Source: Camellia lanceoleosa (lineage: Eukaryota; Streptophyta; Magnoliopsida; Ericales; Theaceae). From it: 64,000 bases of DNA. The notes under the pieces are model-generated. The model did no database searches. It worked only from the letters and a program-made list of their open reading frames with translations, and was not told the origin of the DNA. A program made the translations under genes and the position numbers. This document shows positions 35,090 through 48,339 of this stretch, one piece after another. Every line of letters starts with the position of its first letter. The first letter of the stretch is position 1. The stretch lies in NCBI GenBank assembly GCA_025200525.1, contig CM045762.1:124749752-124813751 (forward strand). Reading direction: 5' to 3'.

Positions 35090-37053
35090 ATGAACTTTCC
35101 ATCATCCGATTCTGATTATCCACGTCGTCTAACTCCGGAAGGCTTTATCCCGGCGTTCGTTTCTTCGGGTTCTCACTATAAGTCACTGATTTCTTCCTTT
35201 TTCATTTTCGTTCTTTACTAGTCTTCAATAAATTTCTCCTTTGAATTTTCCATATGCTTTATACTGCATCTGTTTCTGTACTTGCGTTGCTATTGAATTT
35301 GTATCTACGTATTCAAGTTTCGTTATTCCGTATGCTTAGGCTTTGATTTCTTTCAATGTCCTTCTTGTTCTCGATTTCATGTTCTTATGCTCTGTTTTAG
35401 TCACGTTTCATGCCCATTGCCTTGTACCTAATCGTTAGATGTCACGAATTGATGCTCACAAATTTTTCAATGCCTCTGATTGAACTTCTTGATTTTGAAT
35501 CATATTTTTTTTCTGTTTTTTCCTTGTTTATTTCCAGATTCTTGCCCTTGCACCTCGTTTATCTTCATAGTTTTAGGCTTGGGACTTGATTTAGAACATT
35601 ATTGCTTTAGGAAAATTGAAACACATTCCTTCTTAGGCAACCAAAATCATCGCCCTTGTGCCATTATGGTCTTGTTACGCCCCAAAAAAATTGCTATAAA
35701 TCATCCACGATATTAATTACATAACAACACGTGATGAAATAATTCTCTTTCATTTATCTCAATCACTTGTACAAGAGGTGACATATGCAGGTATAAATTC
35801 ATAAGTCTAATCCTAAATCTATAGCATATATGCAACAAGAGATAAGATTTAGAAAGTAAAACAGATAAATAAGTTCCCTAAAGGCTTACAACTTTCCAAA
35901 AGAGTTCTTGGTTACAACAGAAGTGAACTTAAGTCCAATATAGTTTAAGCCATTGGCTTGTACAAAAACAAGTACAATAAACACACAAAAGAAGCTCTCA
36001 CTCTAGGTCCTCCCAAGCTATTGCCTTGGTGGAAGCATATCATCAGCTCCTGAAATGTTTTTCCCATGTAGAGTGAGCCAAAGCCCTGTAGAAATAATCC
36101 AACATAGTATATGAATCTTAACAAAGCTATAAGGTGAATGCATATGTCATGCTCATGCCAAAACATTTTTTTATATCTCTTTCCAAACTATGCAATGCCA
36201 AGTTAATATCTTGATTCATAAATCATTTTCTTTACAATAGAAAATAGGGCAGTGAATCACACTTTAGGAATTTCAAAACAATACAACCTTTCCCAGAAAT
36301 TTCGTCTGGAAGAAACCGTAAACCGGGACCCATGTAAACGTAGGCTATACAAGCACTACTATTGCCATTTCACGGAAATTTCATCTGCGGGATCCGCACC
36401 CATGTATACGCATGATTTTCGAGACTTTCATCCTGGACACGCAAGCCAACTTATTTGATATTACAATAACTCATTTCCTAGATTCACCCATTTTCTTAAA
36501 ACGGTAACATTTCCAATATATAAGTGTAAGATAATGCTCAATACAAATAAAGGAGGAAATAGTTTCAATTCTCCTAATTCACATGCAATTTCTACAACAG
36601 TCATAGTTATCCTCCACTGATAGCCCAAAACATATATTTCTACGCAGATAAACAATTATCAGTAAAGATAAACTTTCCAAATTTTTAAGAGGTGACTGAT
36701 AATACATATCTAACTCCACCATCCTCACCAACATCAATCCAATTTCACAATTCCAACATCCATTTCATTACTTAAACAAAATTAATATTAAAGGCATATT
36801 TAGGGTAAATTTTTTATTCTTTCCAAAATCAACCCCAAGTATGAAAATTAACAATTTATTCCCAACTCAACTTTATCTTCCATATCAAAATCATTTTCAA
36901 TAATCCATTTGAAAAACCCCTCTTTTGATTTTTATCCAAAACCCTAGATTGTTCCAAATCTTCCAAAAATCTCAACATAGTTTAGAAATAACAAATAACT
37001 AAGTTAAAACTCATAAAAAGTGTGGGAAGTATCCCTACCTCAAGCTAGAACAC

Positions 37054-37054
<1 letters not shown>

Positions 37055-37092
<38 letters not shown>
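37055..37092. repeat. (AG)n microsatellite
   Basis: About 18 uninterrupted AG dinucleotides inside LTR copy C. Confidence 0.97.
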
Positions 37093-37095
<3 letters not shown>

Positions 37096-37328
37096 AGGGG
37101 GGAAACCCAAAGATGCCAAAAACCAACTTTGCTCCAGTTAAAACAAAGCCTATGTCGAGATCTATCTTTTTAACAAAGGCACGTGGGTGGAAAGATCGAT
37201 GGATCTAGGTGTATTTGAGGGAAATAGGTGAGCTTTAGAGAGAGAGTGAGAGAAAATAGGGTTTTGAAATGTTTAGACAGAGAGAAAAGTGAAAAAGTGA
37301 CTCAGAAAAGTGATTTTATGAACTGATA

Positions 37329-37590
37329 CACGCACAGTTCACTCAAGCGCAAGATGTGTCGCTTGAGTAACCAAACACAAGAAGTTTTACCGCTAGAGCA
37401 CAAGAAGCTTCGCTTGAACGCAAAGTACAAACTCCCAGTAGTTTTATAGATAAAGATCATCGCTCGAGGGCAAGAAGCCTCACTCGAGCGAAGAATACAA
37501 ACTCCTAGTATTTTTACAGACCTGCAACAGTACTGGAGGTTCACAAAGACCGCTCGAGCGCAATAAGTGGTGCTCGAGCGAAGGAACAAA
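37329..37590. repeat. Decayed CGCTCGAGCG palindrome array, 8 sites
   Basis: Eight sites such as CGCTCGAGCG, CACTCGAGCG, CGCTTGAGTA and CACTCAAGCG. Most differences from the palindrome are C/T or G/A changes, fitting deamination of methylated CpG. It takes the same promoter-proximal place as the array in copy B. Confidence 0.75.
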
Positions 37591-40318
37591 AATCTAGGCA
37601 ACAAAAGTTTGAAAGACAAGCTACCAACCTATTCCAAACGCAATCAACACATCCCAAAAGCCAAACTCAAAGAGATATAAGGGAAAACAAGACATGGATA
37701 ACTATATGCAACAATGAAACCCGGATCCAAAACATCAAATGAGTCGGGTTCAAATCAGGATCGCTATAGGTCTAGCCAAGGTCTTCAAACCTATACCAGT
37801 CACCTTTTCCCGAAGTCTGGTACCAAATACTCCAAGCCGAAGTAATTGGGATGTTCAAATGGAGGGTAGACTTCCCAACCAAACTAGAATATTTTCGTCA
37901 GGAGTTCTCTATCCCAGCTGACGTTCAATTAAGGTTGGTTGGGAAGGAGAACTCCATTGTGACTGGGAAAGATTACATGTTATTCCCCGTGGTTTCCATC
38001 ATTGAGGGTGGAATTAGGTTTCCATTAGACATCCTCTTCAGAGAAGTCTTACACTACTACAAGCTTAACCCCATGCAACTAGCCATCAATACATTTAGGG
38101 TTATCAATGATATTATTGAGTTGGCACACCGAGATAAAGCTAGGATCACCCTTGCCGACATCCAATTCTACTATACCATGTGCGGCCTAAAGTCCACCAG
38201 TGGTTATACCTACTACCTCAAGCCCAGATCTACCTCATACAAACTAGTAGCAGACCTTTCAAACTCCAACAAGGGCACTGGAGATGACTACCAGATTGTC
38301 TCGAGCAATTGGGGATTTGCGTTGGACGACGATCTTCATCTCTTCCAACTGCACCAGGGAGTTTTTAGGGAAGATGAGGGTAAGAACCTAGTCACTTCAA
38401 AGTGCTATTATTGTTCAACACTTAGTAATTCATTTCTTTTATCTGTACTAATGTTTTCTCATTGTTCCTGCAGCTCTTCCTCAGCGGAGTAAATCATTTC
38501 GGCAATCTTGCATCCCGAGCCCAGATTTGAAAAGGCTCCTAGACCTGCCCATCACAAAATGCAAGGCCCCCATCCTACTAAATTATATTCCAACACACCG
38601 ATCTCTTCTCCCCGACATGCCAAGAAGGGATAGCACATCAACATCCACTCATCCTGTCACTTCCTTGCCAAGGCCAGATCAAGCCTCATCGTCTAACCCA
38701 GTGGACCAGTCATCCACTTCAGCTCCAACTCAACTCATTCCTCCATCACTACACCAACGTCGTCGCTAACCTCCCAACACTCCTGCCGGCAGAATGCGTA
38801 GTAGAAGGCGCCGAGATTCAGAGGCATCGGCTTACGACCTAGCCAATCCTCTCATTGCTCTTCCTACCATCAATTTTGGCACCAAAGTTATCGTTGCTGC
38901 AACCACCGAGGAAATGGATCAGAAGCCAGCTGTTGCAGAGGATTTCCTTGCCGACATTCTTGGCGTTGTGATGGTCTAGTCTTCTCTATCCCAATCCCAG
39001 CAAAAGCCCAAACAAAAAAGGGTAAAAAAGGTTAATGCAAAAGCCAAGGTCACCTCCATTGCCTCTGATTTAGAGGATGCCTTGCCAATCTCAAAACTGG
39101 CTGACACCAAGAAGACGCATTCAAAAGCCAAGAAGAGGCCCGCTGAGGCCGAGTCATCTGATACGCTGCAGCCCAAGAAGCTGAGGTTCGAGGGCCCAAA
39201 AGATGGGAGCAGTTTATGTCCTAAAGATATTTGGGCACCCGAGATCTTGGTTGGAGACCAGCCTCTCAAAGCCAGTGATACTGTCATTGAGAGTTTAGAA
39301 GTTGGTGCTGCTTTGTCTACAACCATGCTTCTGCCGGCCGATATGAATCATATGGCCGACTTCAATCAATATGAAAATTTTACTATGATGATGCGGCACT
39401 CGGTCTTGGTAAGTCTCTGAAGTCTTCTGTCTTTCTATTCAATTTCGTTTCCATTATTTGTACTTAGTCAAATTTTTTTAACTTGCTTCTTCTCTTGTAG
39501 GCCATTCAGTACGCTCATTCTCACGCAGACAAGGCCAAGATGGTGAAAAAAGACCTCGTCAAGAAGACGCATGAATCTGCACGTCTTCTTGCTTCACTCA
39601 ATGAAGCCGAGACCCACATTCAGAGTCTTCTAGACAAAGCAAAAGTTGCTAAAAATGCTCAAAACAAAGTCAAGGCCAAAACCAAAGCTGCTGAGGTTAC
39701 TACAAAAGCGACCAACGCCAAAGCCAAGGCCGCTGAAGTCAAAGCGGCCAAAGCTAAGGCCAAACTTTTTGAGGCCCTGGAATCAAAGGATGCCGAGATA
39801 AAGGTAGCTGATGAGAAGGCTTTTGAAGAGGGGCAAGCCACGGTCCGTGATCAATATAAACAGCAAGTTAATCTAGCCTGTAACAAGGGCTATTATCTCA
39901 GCTGGATGGTAGCCCTAAAAGAGTTGTTCGTCCCCAAGGACTCACCCCTCGTGACATAAGCCGACTCAACGTGCCCTTTCCTCCATCTCCTGCCGAGTCC
40001 GAGGAGGAAGAGAAAGATGAAGAGGCCGACGCCAAGGATGCTGATGAGGGAGCTAGCACTAAGGTTGCTACTAGGGCCAAGTCCCTAACTTTGAATAATC
40101 AAATCGTGGATCTGATTGAGGAGGACGAGGACAAGGTCTCCAAGAGCACCTCGCCAAAGAGAACCGCAACGCCAAAGGCCGAGGTTCTCGCTACAAAAAA
40201 GAGCCTAGATCAGACTCTTCAAGAAATAGATGCCGAAATTATTGCCGAGGCCAAAACACCGCCAATAGCCGAGGCTGCACAGTCTGAGATCAGTGCACAA
40301 GACCCCAATACTTAGGAA

Positions 40319-41151
40319 TTTTTCTTTCTTTGTACTTTTTCTTTGAATTTTTATAACTTTGTTGTTTTGGAATCATTTTTGTTTGAACAATTTTCTCTTT
40401 TGTCGGGCCGATGTGCCTTCTGCTATAATCAAATTTCCTTTATGATTGCAAGTCTTTCTTTTTTCAATGCAAGTCTTCTCTTTTCTTCTAAGTGTTGAAT
40501 GCTTCTTTCATGTATGCTCACTGCCTTTCCTTTATGCCTTGCATATTTTTTCGTACTTAGAATCTTTCTTGTGTTTCCAAGTCTGACAACTTGGCTCCTC
40601 ACCTTGAACCCTATGACCTTGGATACATCCACATCTCGGATAATAACACTTTAGGGACAGTATAGTTCAATCATCTTGAATTGACTTATCTTCAGATAGC
40701 AACTCTTGTTAATTGTCTAGGCCGAATTGCATTTATAACAATTTCTCATCAAATTTTTATAAGTGTTATTTCCTCACTTGTACTAACTGTCTCCTGGCAA
40801 GCCCTCACCCTTCCAAGTCTGCCAACCTGGTCTGTTATCTCATGTATAAATACCTCGGGTGGTATCACTTGTCAATGATCTCGGATAACTTCAACTTGAA
40901 ATTTTTTTTAAAAATTCCACAAGTGCTATGCTCATTCCTACTTCATGCACCCTAATGTGAACCTAAGTACCACTTATGTTCACATTAAGGATGCATCACC
41001 TGCCTAAGTCTTACTTAGGCATTCTTGACCGAGGTTATCATGTTTGGCTCACCCAAATGAAGCACTTAAGGCTTAACCTTAGTGCACCAAGAGTACTTAC
41101 TTACACCGGCTTTTCTTACACCCTGACCAAATCATAGCCAGTCTTGTTTTG
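40319..41151. other. Spacer between convergent accessory gene and pol
   Basis: T-rich non-coding sequence downstream of the accessory stop codon, where its 3' end should lie. Repeated CAAGTCT words (AATGCAAGTCTTC, TTCCAAGTCTG) foreshadow the adjoining 68-bp repeats. Confidence 0.6.
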
Positions 41152-41423
41152 TTTCATGTCAAAACATTACTGACTTAGTTCACCTCTGCCATCATGGCAA
41201 GTCTAAGTTACTTGTCATGTTTCATGTTGAAATATTGCAAACTTAGTTTAACTCTACCATTATGGCAAGTCTAAGTTACTCGTCATGTTTCATGCTGAAA
41301 CATCACAGACTTAGTTCAACTCTACCATTATGGAAATTCTAAGTTAATCGTCATGTTTCATGCTAAAACATCGCAGACTTAGTTCAACTCTACCATCATG
41401 GCAAGTCTAAGTTAATTGTCATG
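41152..41423. repeat. 68-bp tandem repeat, 4 units
   Basis: Units begin TTTCATG at 41152, 41220, 41288 and 41356, each exactly 68 bp. They share GACTTAGTTCA.CTCT.CCAT and ATGG.AA.TCTAAGTTA. Unit length is conserved while single bases differ. The array lies in the intergenic gap where the accessory gene and minus-strand pol converge. Confidence 0.9.
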
Positions 41424-41539
41424 TTCACCATTGGAATATCGCTTTAAAACAACATTTTCGTAAAACAAAATCAAGCTATTATTTCATTAATACTTTGGCT
41501 AATAACTTTTACATAGAGAAAAACTTGAAAAATAGGAAT

Positions 41540-44500
41540 TAATGGTAAAAAAACTTCAAATTGCTGGTGTACCAGGGTCTTGACAACTCCTTGCCATCAG
41601 CGTCTTCAAGTCGATAAGCGCCATTGCCTGCGACCGAGATGATTCGATATGGTCCTTCCTAGTTTGGGCCAAGCTTGCCCTCCCTGTGATCTTTCTTATT
41701 ACTGAAAACCTTCCTTAGGACGAGGTCCCCAATCTGAAACTTCCTGGGATTGACCTTTGTGTTGTATGCCCTAGCAAAGCTGCTGCTGGTATGCCCCCAG
41801 CCGAATTGCTGCTCGCTCACTTCTTTCTTCTATCAGATCAAGATCTTGAGCAAGGAATGCATCATTTGTTCCATTCTCTACTCCCTAGGTTCTGATTCCA
41901 GGGATGCCAATCTCCAGTGGAATGACTGCTTCGGTGCCATATGTCATGGCAAAAAGAGATTCTCTAGTAGATCTTCTCGACGTAGTCCGATATGCCCATA
42001 GGACATTGGGCAGTTCATCCACCCACTTGCCCTTGGCAGCTTCCAGCCTTTTCTTTATTCCATCCAAGATGGTCTTGTTGGATGCCTCTGGTTATCCATT
42101 GCTCTGGGGAAGCTAGAAGTAGAATAATAGTTCTTGATCTTGTATTTTGCATAGAAGCTTCTGATCAACTTGTTGTCGAATTGAGTGTCATTATCTGCTA
42201 CTATGGCTTTTGGGATTCCAAATCTGGTAATTATGTTTCTCTAGATGAAATTCTTCAGGTCCACATCTCAGATTTTGGCTAAGGGTTCAGCCTCTACCCA
42301 CTTCGTGAAGTAGTTAGTTACTATCAGTAAGAACTTCCTTTGTCCAGTTGCCTAGGGCAATTGCCCAACAAGATCCATGCCCCACTAGACAAATGGCCAG
42401 GGACTGGACACTGGATTCAAATCTGCAACTGGCTAGTATATCGAAAGTGAAAACCTTTAACACTTCTCGCATTTCCTTACATAGGGTTCAGCATCCTTCT
42501 ACATGTAGGGCCACTAGTATCCCTAAGATATGACCTTGTGAGCAAGTGACCTGCCCCCATCCCTCATGGATCTCGTACAAAAAGTCCTCTACCTGGGATG
42601 GGTGCACACATCACAGAAGTGGTCCAGTGAAGGATCTTCAATACAGATGACCCTCTACTGACAGGCAAAACCTGGGTGACTTCAATCTGATCTTATGCGC
42701 TTCCTTTCTATCTGCTAACAACCTACCATCTCTAAGGAACACAACTATGGCGTCCATTCATCTTAGACCCATCTCCACGCACATCGCTTCATACTCTGTT
42801 ATTAGGGGCTCTATACTTGGGCCTGATAGATAATCCACCATTATTGTCCTTGTCTTACCCGACTTCATTACGCTGGCGAGGTTAGCCAGGACATCGGCAT
42901 GGTTGTTATCATCTCAACTAACCTGCTACAACTGGCAATTTTGAAAACATGTTAACAACTTGACAACCTCTTTGACATAGTCTATCATCGCATCCTCTCA
43001 TCCCGGGCTGCATATTCGCCTGTCGTCTGATTCACAATGAGTTGAGAGTCACAAAAGACTACCACCTCATCAGCTTCCACAGTTGTTGCCAATTTCAATC
43101 TAGCAATCAGTGCCTCGTACTCTGCTTCATTATTTGAGGCCTTGAACCCCAAATGGATGGACTGTTCTATCATATGCCCATCTGGTGATACCAAAACCAC
43201 TCTTGCTCCCACTCCTTGTCGCTTTGAGCTGTCATCGACAAAGAGGAGAAAGCAGTCGCCGATGTAAATATCATAGGGTTTTAGCCTTTCTTCTGTCTTC
43301 TTTTGTTCTACCAGCGTGGGGTTCTATGGCCTCAGTTGGTTTTCCTCTTCCTTTCTTGGACATCCTAAGCCGCGGCTCACCGGTGTCTGCCTTGGGATTG
43401 CACCAGGAGAGAATTTTGCCACAAAGTTGGCCACAACTTGGCCTTTGATTGTTGTTCTCGGCCTGAATTCTAAGTCATACTGACCTAGAACTGCAGCCCA
43501 TCGAGCTATTCTGCCTATCAGGCTCCATGCTGGAACAATGACTTTAGTGGATGCTCAATTAGCACCATAATCTTATAGGCTTGAAAGTAGTGATTCAACT
43601 TTTTCGAGGCCATTACCAGAGCCAATGTTAACTTCTCCAGAGGCAGATACCGAGTTTCTAAACTTGCCAAGGTCTTGCTCACATAGTAAACTGCCTTCTG
43701 CTCACCTTCCTCTTCTCAGATTACCACAACACTTACGGTGTGGTCTGAAACTACCAGATACAAGAACAATTCTTCTCATGGTACCGGGTTTGACAACATT
43801 GGTGCAGTTGTCAGGTATTCCTTCAAGTTAGCCAGGACGACTTCGCATTCTTCCATCCATAGAAAGTCTGTGGCCTTCTTCAATAAGCCAAAAAATTGTT
43901 TGCATTTATCCAAACTTCGGCTGATGAACCTATTCAAGGCTGCTGCCCTTCCAGTCAAAATCTGGACTTCTTTGGTTGTTGTTGGGCTCTTCAAGTCAAG
44001 GATGGCCCTGATTTGATGTGGGCTCGCTTCAATACCCCTCTTGGTAACCAAGTACCCCAAAAACCTACCGGATCTAACTCCAAATGTGCACTTCAAGGCA
44101 TTGAGTCAAAACCGGTATGTTCTCAATATGTCAAAGACCTCCTTCAGGTTGGTCAGATGGTTTCTAGGTTCTTTGGTTTTAACAACCATATCATCTATGT
44201 AGACCTCCAATGTCCTCCCAATCAGATGTTTAAACATCGTGGTAACAAATCTTTGGTATGTCGCTCCTACATTCTTCAACCCAAAAGGCATTACTCTATA
44301 GAAATAAAATCCTTTAGAGGTGATGAATGATGTCTTTTCTTCGTCTGGGGCATACATTACTATCTGGTGATAACCTCTATATGCATCCAGAAAACTCATC
44401 CTCTCATGCCCCGATGTAGCATTTACCAGTTGATCAATCTTGGGCAATGGGAAACTGTCCTTGGGGCAAGCCTTGTTCAAGCTCGTGAAGTCCACGCAGA

Positions 44501-44917
44501 TCCTCCACTTGCCATTCTTCTTCTTTACCACCCCTGTGTTGGACAACCAAGTGGGATAATTCACTTGTCTGATGGCTTGTGCCTCTAGTAGCTTGTCTAC
44601 TTCTTCCTCAACTGCCTGCACATGTATCAATGTCGACCTCCTTGCTCTCTGGACGACTGGTTTAGCCAACCTATCCACATTAAGTCTGTGACAGGTGACC
44701 TCAGGGCTGATCCCCGATATCTCACAAGGTGTCCAAGCAAACACCAATATGTTCTTCCTTAAGAAAGCCTCCAGTTCTCTTTCTTCTTCCTCGGCTAAGT
44801 CAAAGCCGATAAGGAAGAATCGTTCATCATCACCTTCTTGCATAAGAACCTTTTTCAAGGGTTCTTCACTCTTGTTGGCGGGCTCTTTGCCAACATCATC
44901 CAAGACCTCATAGTCTT
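41540..44917 (-). pseudogene. Gypsy RT, RNase H and integrase (broken)
   Basis: Minus strand. RT, 44903-44106: ASGHERMSF-like core with KKKNGKWRICVDFTSLNKAC, FLDAYRGYHQI, VMPFGLKNVGATYQRF and catalytic YIDDM, uninterrupted over 265 codons. The RT-connection segment at 44096-43776 has [20 protein letters not shown] and [16 protein letters not shown] second, plant-type RNase H at about 43210-42985 has KASNNEAEYEALIARLKLA and CDSQLIVNQ. Integrase, about 42520-41800: WGMDLVGQLP, NYFTKWVEAEPLA and [19 protein letters not shown]. Its C-terminal segment ends near 41540. Stops and frameshifts separate these blocks. The upstream part of pol is displaced by the insertion at 44918. Confidence 0.92.
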
Positions 44918-46690
44918 TGTAGACACCTCATTTTTGACTGCTTGTAAGACTCGGGTGCTTTTGTAGCTTGCTTTTCATGCTCCTTTCAGATACGATTAGC
45001 CTTACAATTTGGACTCCCGTGATTCTGAATCTGATTTCACAAGTGCAATGTAAAATAACTAAACACAAATGAGTCCAAATCTGGCAAATCTTTTGAAAAA
45101 TCAAGTTCGAATCAAAATGTCAAAAATGGACTGCATTGCCAGATTTCAGAGTCGTCACCTAAATATTTTTATTTGGAAATTTAGGAAACCCGTGACTCAT
45201 GCCAAAAGGCCACTTGTCCGTTATCACCAAAATGTCTCGGCTCAGGAACTTAAGTAAGAGAGGGAAAGGTCATGAATTGAGCACCCCACTCACTCGATCA
45301 AAGATCAATCTCTACTAATCATGATGTGATTTTTATGTACATTATATGCTCTTATTCTAATTATTAATGCTAACTTACTACGTGAGGCACACAAATATAG
45401 ACTATTTCACAAAATTTAGAACGTTTTGATTTAATGTCTGTTGGAAAAAAAAGTGTTTTGAATATGTGTTACTTGAAAAGGCGAACTCATATATACATTG
45501 ATCAAATCATTCCAATTTAAGAAAAATAACCTTCATCCACTGGCATTCAAGGAGTTATACCAAATAAGCACCTAGCCTCATGGTAAATATGCTTGATATG
45601 GCAACACTAACATACATGCAATATGCCAAGGCGAAAATGCTCACCTAATACTCAACCGAGGCGAGCCAAAAGAATTAAAATAGTTAGAAAAAATGTATGA
45701 TCCTAAACAATGCAACATGACTAATGCAAACAAAATGAAGAGAAATGAAGAGAAATGTAGGTGGTAGAGATGATTAGCTCCTTTATATGCTCCTTTCCAT
45801 TAAGCATGGAAAGTCTTTTTCTCATGCCTTGAACAACAATCAATTATTTGAAACAACTCTTAAACAAAGAAAATCAAGAAATGAGGGAGGTGGCAGAGAT
45901 GATTATGCGAAGTTGATAATTATACAAATGGAACTATTTGCATGCAAACTAGGTAAAGAAAGCTATCAACTCAAATGAATCGGTGTCGAAAGCCTAAACA
46001 ACCAAATTCATGAGGACTTACAACACTATGAACATAACACACAAAGCATAAACTATTTAAATGAATTAAACAGCCCCTAAAATGCAAAAAAACAGTGCCT
46101 AAAATCATGTCTAAGAGAGCACAAAAGGTAGCCAAAGAAACAAGAAGATACAAAGCTAGTAAGCAAGACTAAGGAGGGGTGGCTAACCCCTCTACTTTTG
46201 GGACTTCCAAATCACATTTTTCAGCCGTTTGAAATTCTGAAAATTAGTATTTAAACCAAAGAAAAGAGTGGGAAAGCAAAAGGTATGAGCAATGGGATAA
46301 GGTTCAAGAAAGGGTGACAAGCCCCTCCACCTTTGGTAGCTCTTTAACCCCACGTTTCAACACTTGGAATTGATCCAAAATAGTATGAAAACACAAGAAA
46401 AAGATAGAAAAATATTGAAAGGAAAGCAAGGAAGAAGGTGGCAAGCTCTTGAAGAGAAAAGGCTTTTGTTCAAACCAAACTTGATCCTAAGGCACTCTCA
46501 AGTTTGAATTATGGTACCAAAATCTCAACCAAAGCTCCAAGTCTAAGCTCTAATGGTGTATATGGTGTATGGATATAGTTCAAGGAAGATAGGATAGCAC
46601 AAAGATAGCTTGCAAGAGAAGAAGGAGCTCTCAAAGATCTTTCACACTCTTTGAAATTTTTTTAACCCTCAAAACAGAGGTCTGAGCTCG

Positions 46691-46699
46691 TATTTATAG
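46691..46699 (-). promoter_or_regulatory. TATA box of LTR copy L1
   Basis: Minus strand TATAAATA within TTCTATAAATACGAGCTC, the same context as in copy R1. The LTR at 46788-50206 separates it from its upstream GC-rich motifs. Confidence 0.6.
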
Positions 46700-47295
46700 A
46701 ATTTGAGATAAATAGGTCATAAATATCTTCAAAAATAGACAGCTGGCGGATTCATGCCCAAAACAGTGTTTATCACCCAAAAGGCACTGTAGCTCGACTT
46801 TTTCGCGCCCCCTTTCGAAAGGTTCAAAAGAAAGCCCTACAGTTTGGACTCTCGCGGTTCTGAATCTAATCTCACAAGTGCAATGTAAAATTGATAATCA
46901 CCAAAGAGTCCAAATCCGGCAAATCATTTTGGAAAATTGATATTGAATCAATTAATGCCAAAATTGGACTGCTTTGCTAGATTACAGAGTCGCCACCTAA
47001 ATATTTTATTTTGGAAAAATTTAGGAAATCCTGACTCGTGTCAAAGGCCACGTGTCCGTCATCACCAAAGTTGCCTCAGCTCAGAAACTTAGGTACGAGA
47101 GGGGAAGGTCCTGAATTGAGCACCCCCGCTCACCCGATCAAAGATCGGCCTCTACTAATCATGATATGCTTTTTATGTACATTGTGTGTTCTTATTCCGG
47201 TTATTAGACTAACATTACTAAGTGATGCGCACAAGCAAGTATAGACCAATTAGAATTAGAACAATTCAACTCATGTTTGTTTGTGAAAATAGTTT

Positions 47296-47400
47296 GAATT
47301 TGCCACCTCAAGTGGGCTTAAAGATGCGGATTTGCCACCAAACATAGTGGGCTTAAAACATGATTTGCCACTTAACAAAGTGGGCTTTAAAATGCACATT
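47296..47400. repeat. ~33-bp minisatellite in LTR family 2
   Basis: Three units of TTTGCCACNN.AANNAGTGGGCTTAAA type. The corresponding place in the LTR at 63007-64000 (63560-63640) has diverged copies of the same unit, so the array is a family feature. Confidence 0.8.
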
Positions 47401-48339
47401 TGTTGAATCGTTCCAATTCAAACAATAAGCTTTCATCCATAGGCATTCAAGCAGTTTACCAAGTAAGCATATAGCCTCATGGCAAGCATGCTAGTCATGG
47501 AAACATTCACACTCATGCAAATGCTAAAGCATTAAAAACTCGCCTTGTACTCCAAGCTAGGAAAGAAATAAGTTAAAAAATAATGTATGATTCCTAACTA
47601 TACAAGATGTCTAATGCAACACATGCGATATGCAATTAATAGGCTCAGCTACTAATATGGTATATGATTCAATTTGATAACATGCAGTTAAACACGTATT
47701 CAAAGAGATATTGAAATGACAATGCAGTTTGAATGATGCCCCGAGCCTCGGTGCATTCAATACGGATGAATGGATGCAAGCATGCGATATGCTAATTGAA
47801 ATATGTCCCTAATCTAACCATCAAAAGCGATTAAATAAAAGGGAGAGACGTGGGGTTGGAAGACATACATACACACACGCATTTATTACAACATTACGCT
47901 TTCACGAAGGAGAGTCCGAATAAATAAGCTAACCAACTAGCTATGCTAATTAAGCTAATTATTACAACAAAACATTTAACTAACTATTCTAAGCTAATTA
48001 AATACAAAGTAAACTAATTAGCTACATACTTAGCTAATTAATTACAAAGCAACTAAGCTAATTAATTACAACATGAATTAATCAACTACTTACTATAGTT
48101 ACAACATTTTGCAAGCATTAGCTACAACTAATTAACTACAACATGTATTTGATCTATTGCCAATTAATCTAATTAGCTAATCCCGGGAAGCGAGGGAGGC
48201 CCATGCATGCTCGATTTCCACCTGAAAAAGCCACCGTCTTGCCACTGAACGCCTCTGTTTGTACATTGGAACACTGACGATGCCGCCAATTTCCAGAACA
48301 CCTCTGCTCCTCCTTACCAACACACTGTGCAAATTTCAT

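Larger units (their letters stand above)
35673..37768 (-). mobile_element. Solo LTR, family 1, copy C
   Basis: Plus-strand ends TGTTACGCCCC and ...GGATCGCTATA, so on its own strand TATAGCGATCC...GGGGCGTAACA. Exact 5-bp duplications GGTCT are at 35668-35672 and 37769-37773. Length is 2096 bp. It contains a decayed CTCGAG array (37329-37590), an (AG)n run, the GAGGTAGGG motif (near 37033 on the minus strand) and paired ACCCATGTA.ACG repeats at 36290-36440. It interrupts the accessory gene. Confidence 0.9.
35090..40318 (+). pseudogene. Antisense accessory gene, Transposase_28-like
   Basis: Runs opposite to gag-pol, between integrase and the 3' LTR. A possible first exon starts at ATG 35090 (MNFPSSDSDYPRRLTPEGF). 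A solo LTR (35673-37768) splits the gene. The main domain, 37851-38379, has IEGGIRFPLDILFREVLHYY and LNPMQLAINTFRVIN, matching the plant Transposase_28 / putative gypsy-type transposon family. Introns with GTAAG...CAG or TAG borders lie at about 38380-38473 and 39410-39500. The rest encodes a basic low-complexity stretch (RSRRRRD), an Ala/Lys coiled-coil (39600-39850) and an acidic tail ending at 40317. In-frame TAA (38768) and TAG (38977) and a one-base shift near 39945 break it. Family function is unknown; a Gag-like or DNA-binding role has been suggested for such extra ORFs. Confidence 0.75.

Noticed and set aside
43185..44913. Plus-strand open frames opposite gypsy pol
   Set aside because: They are shadows of the minus-strand RT and RNase H coding sequence, which carries clear catalytic motifs.
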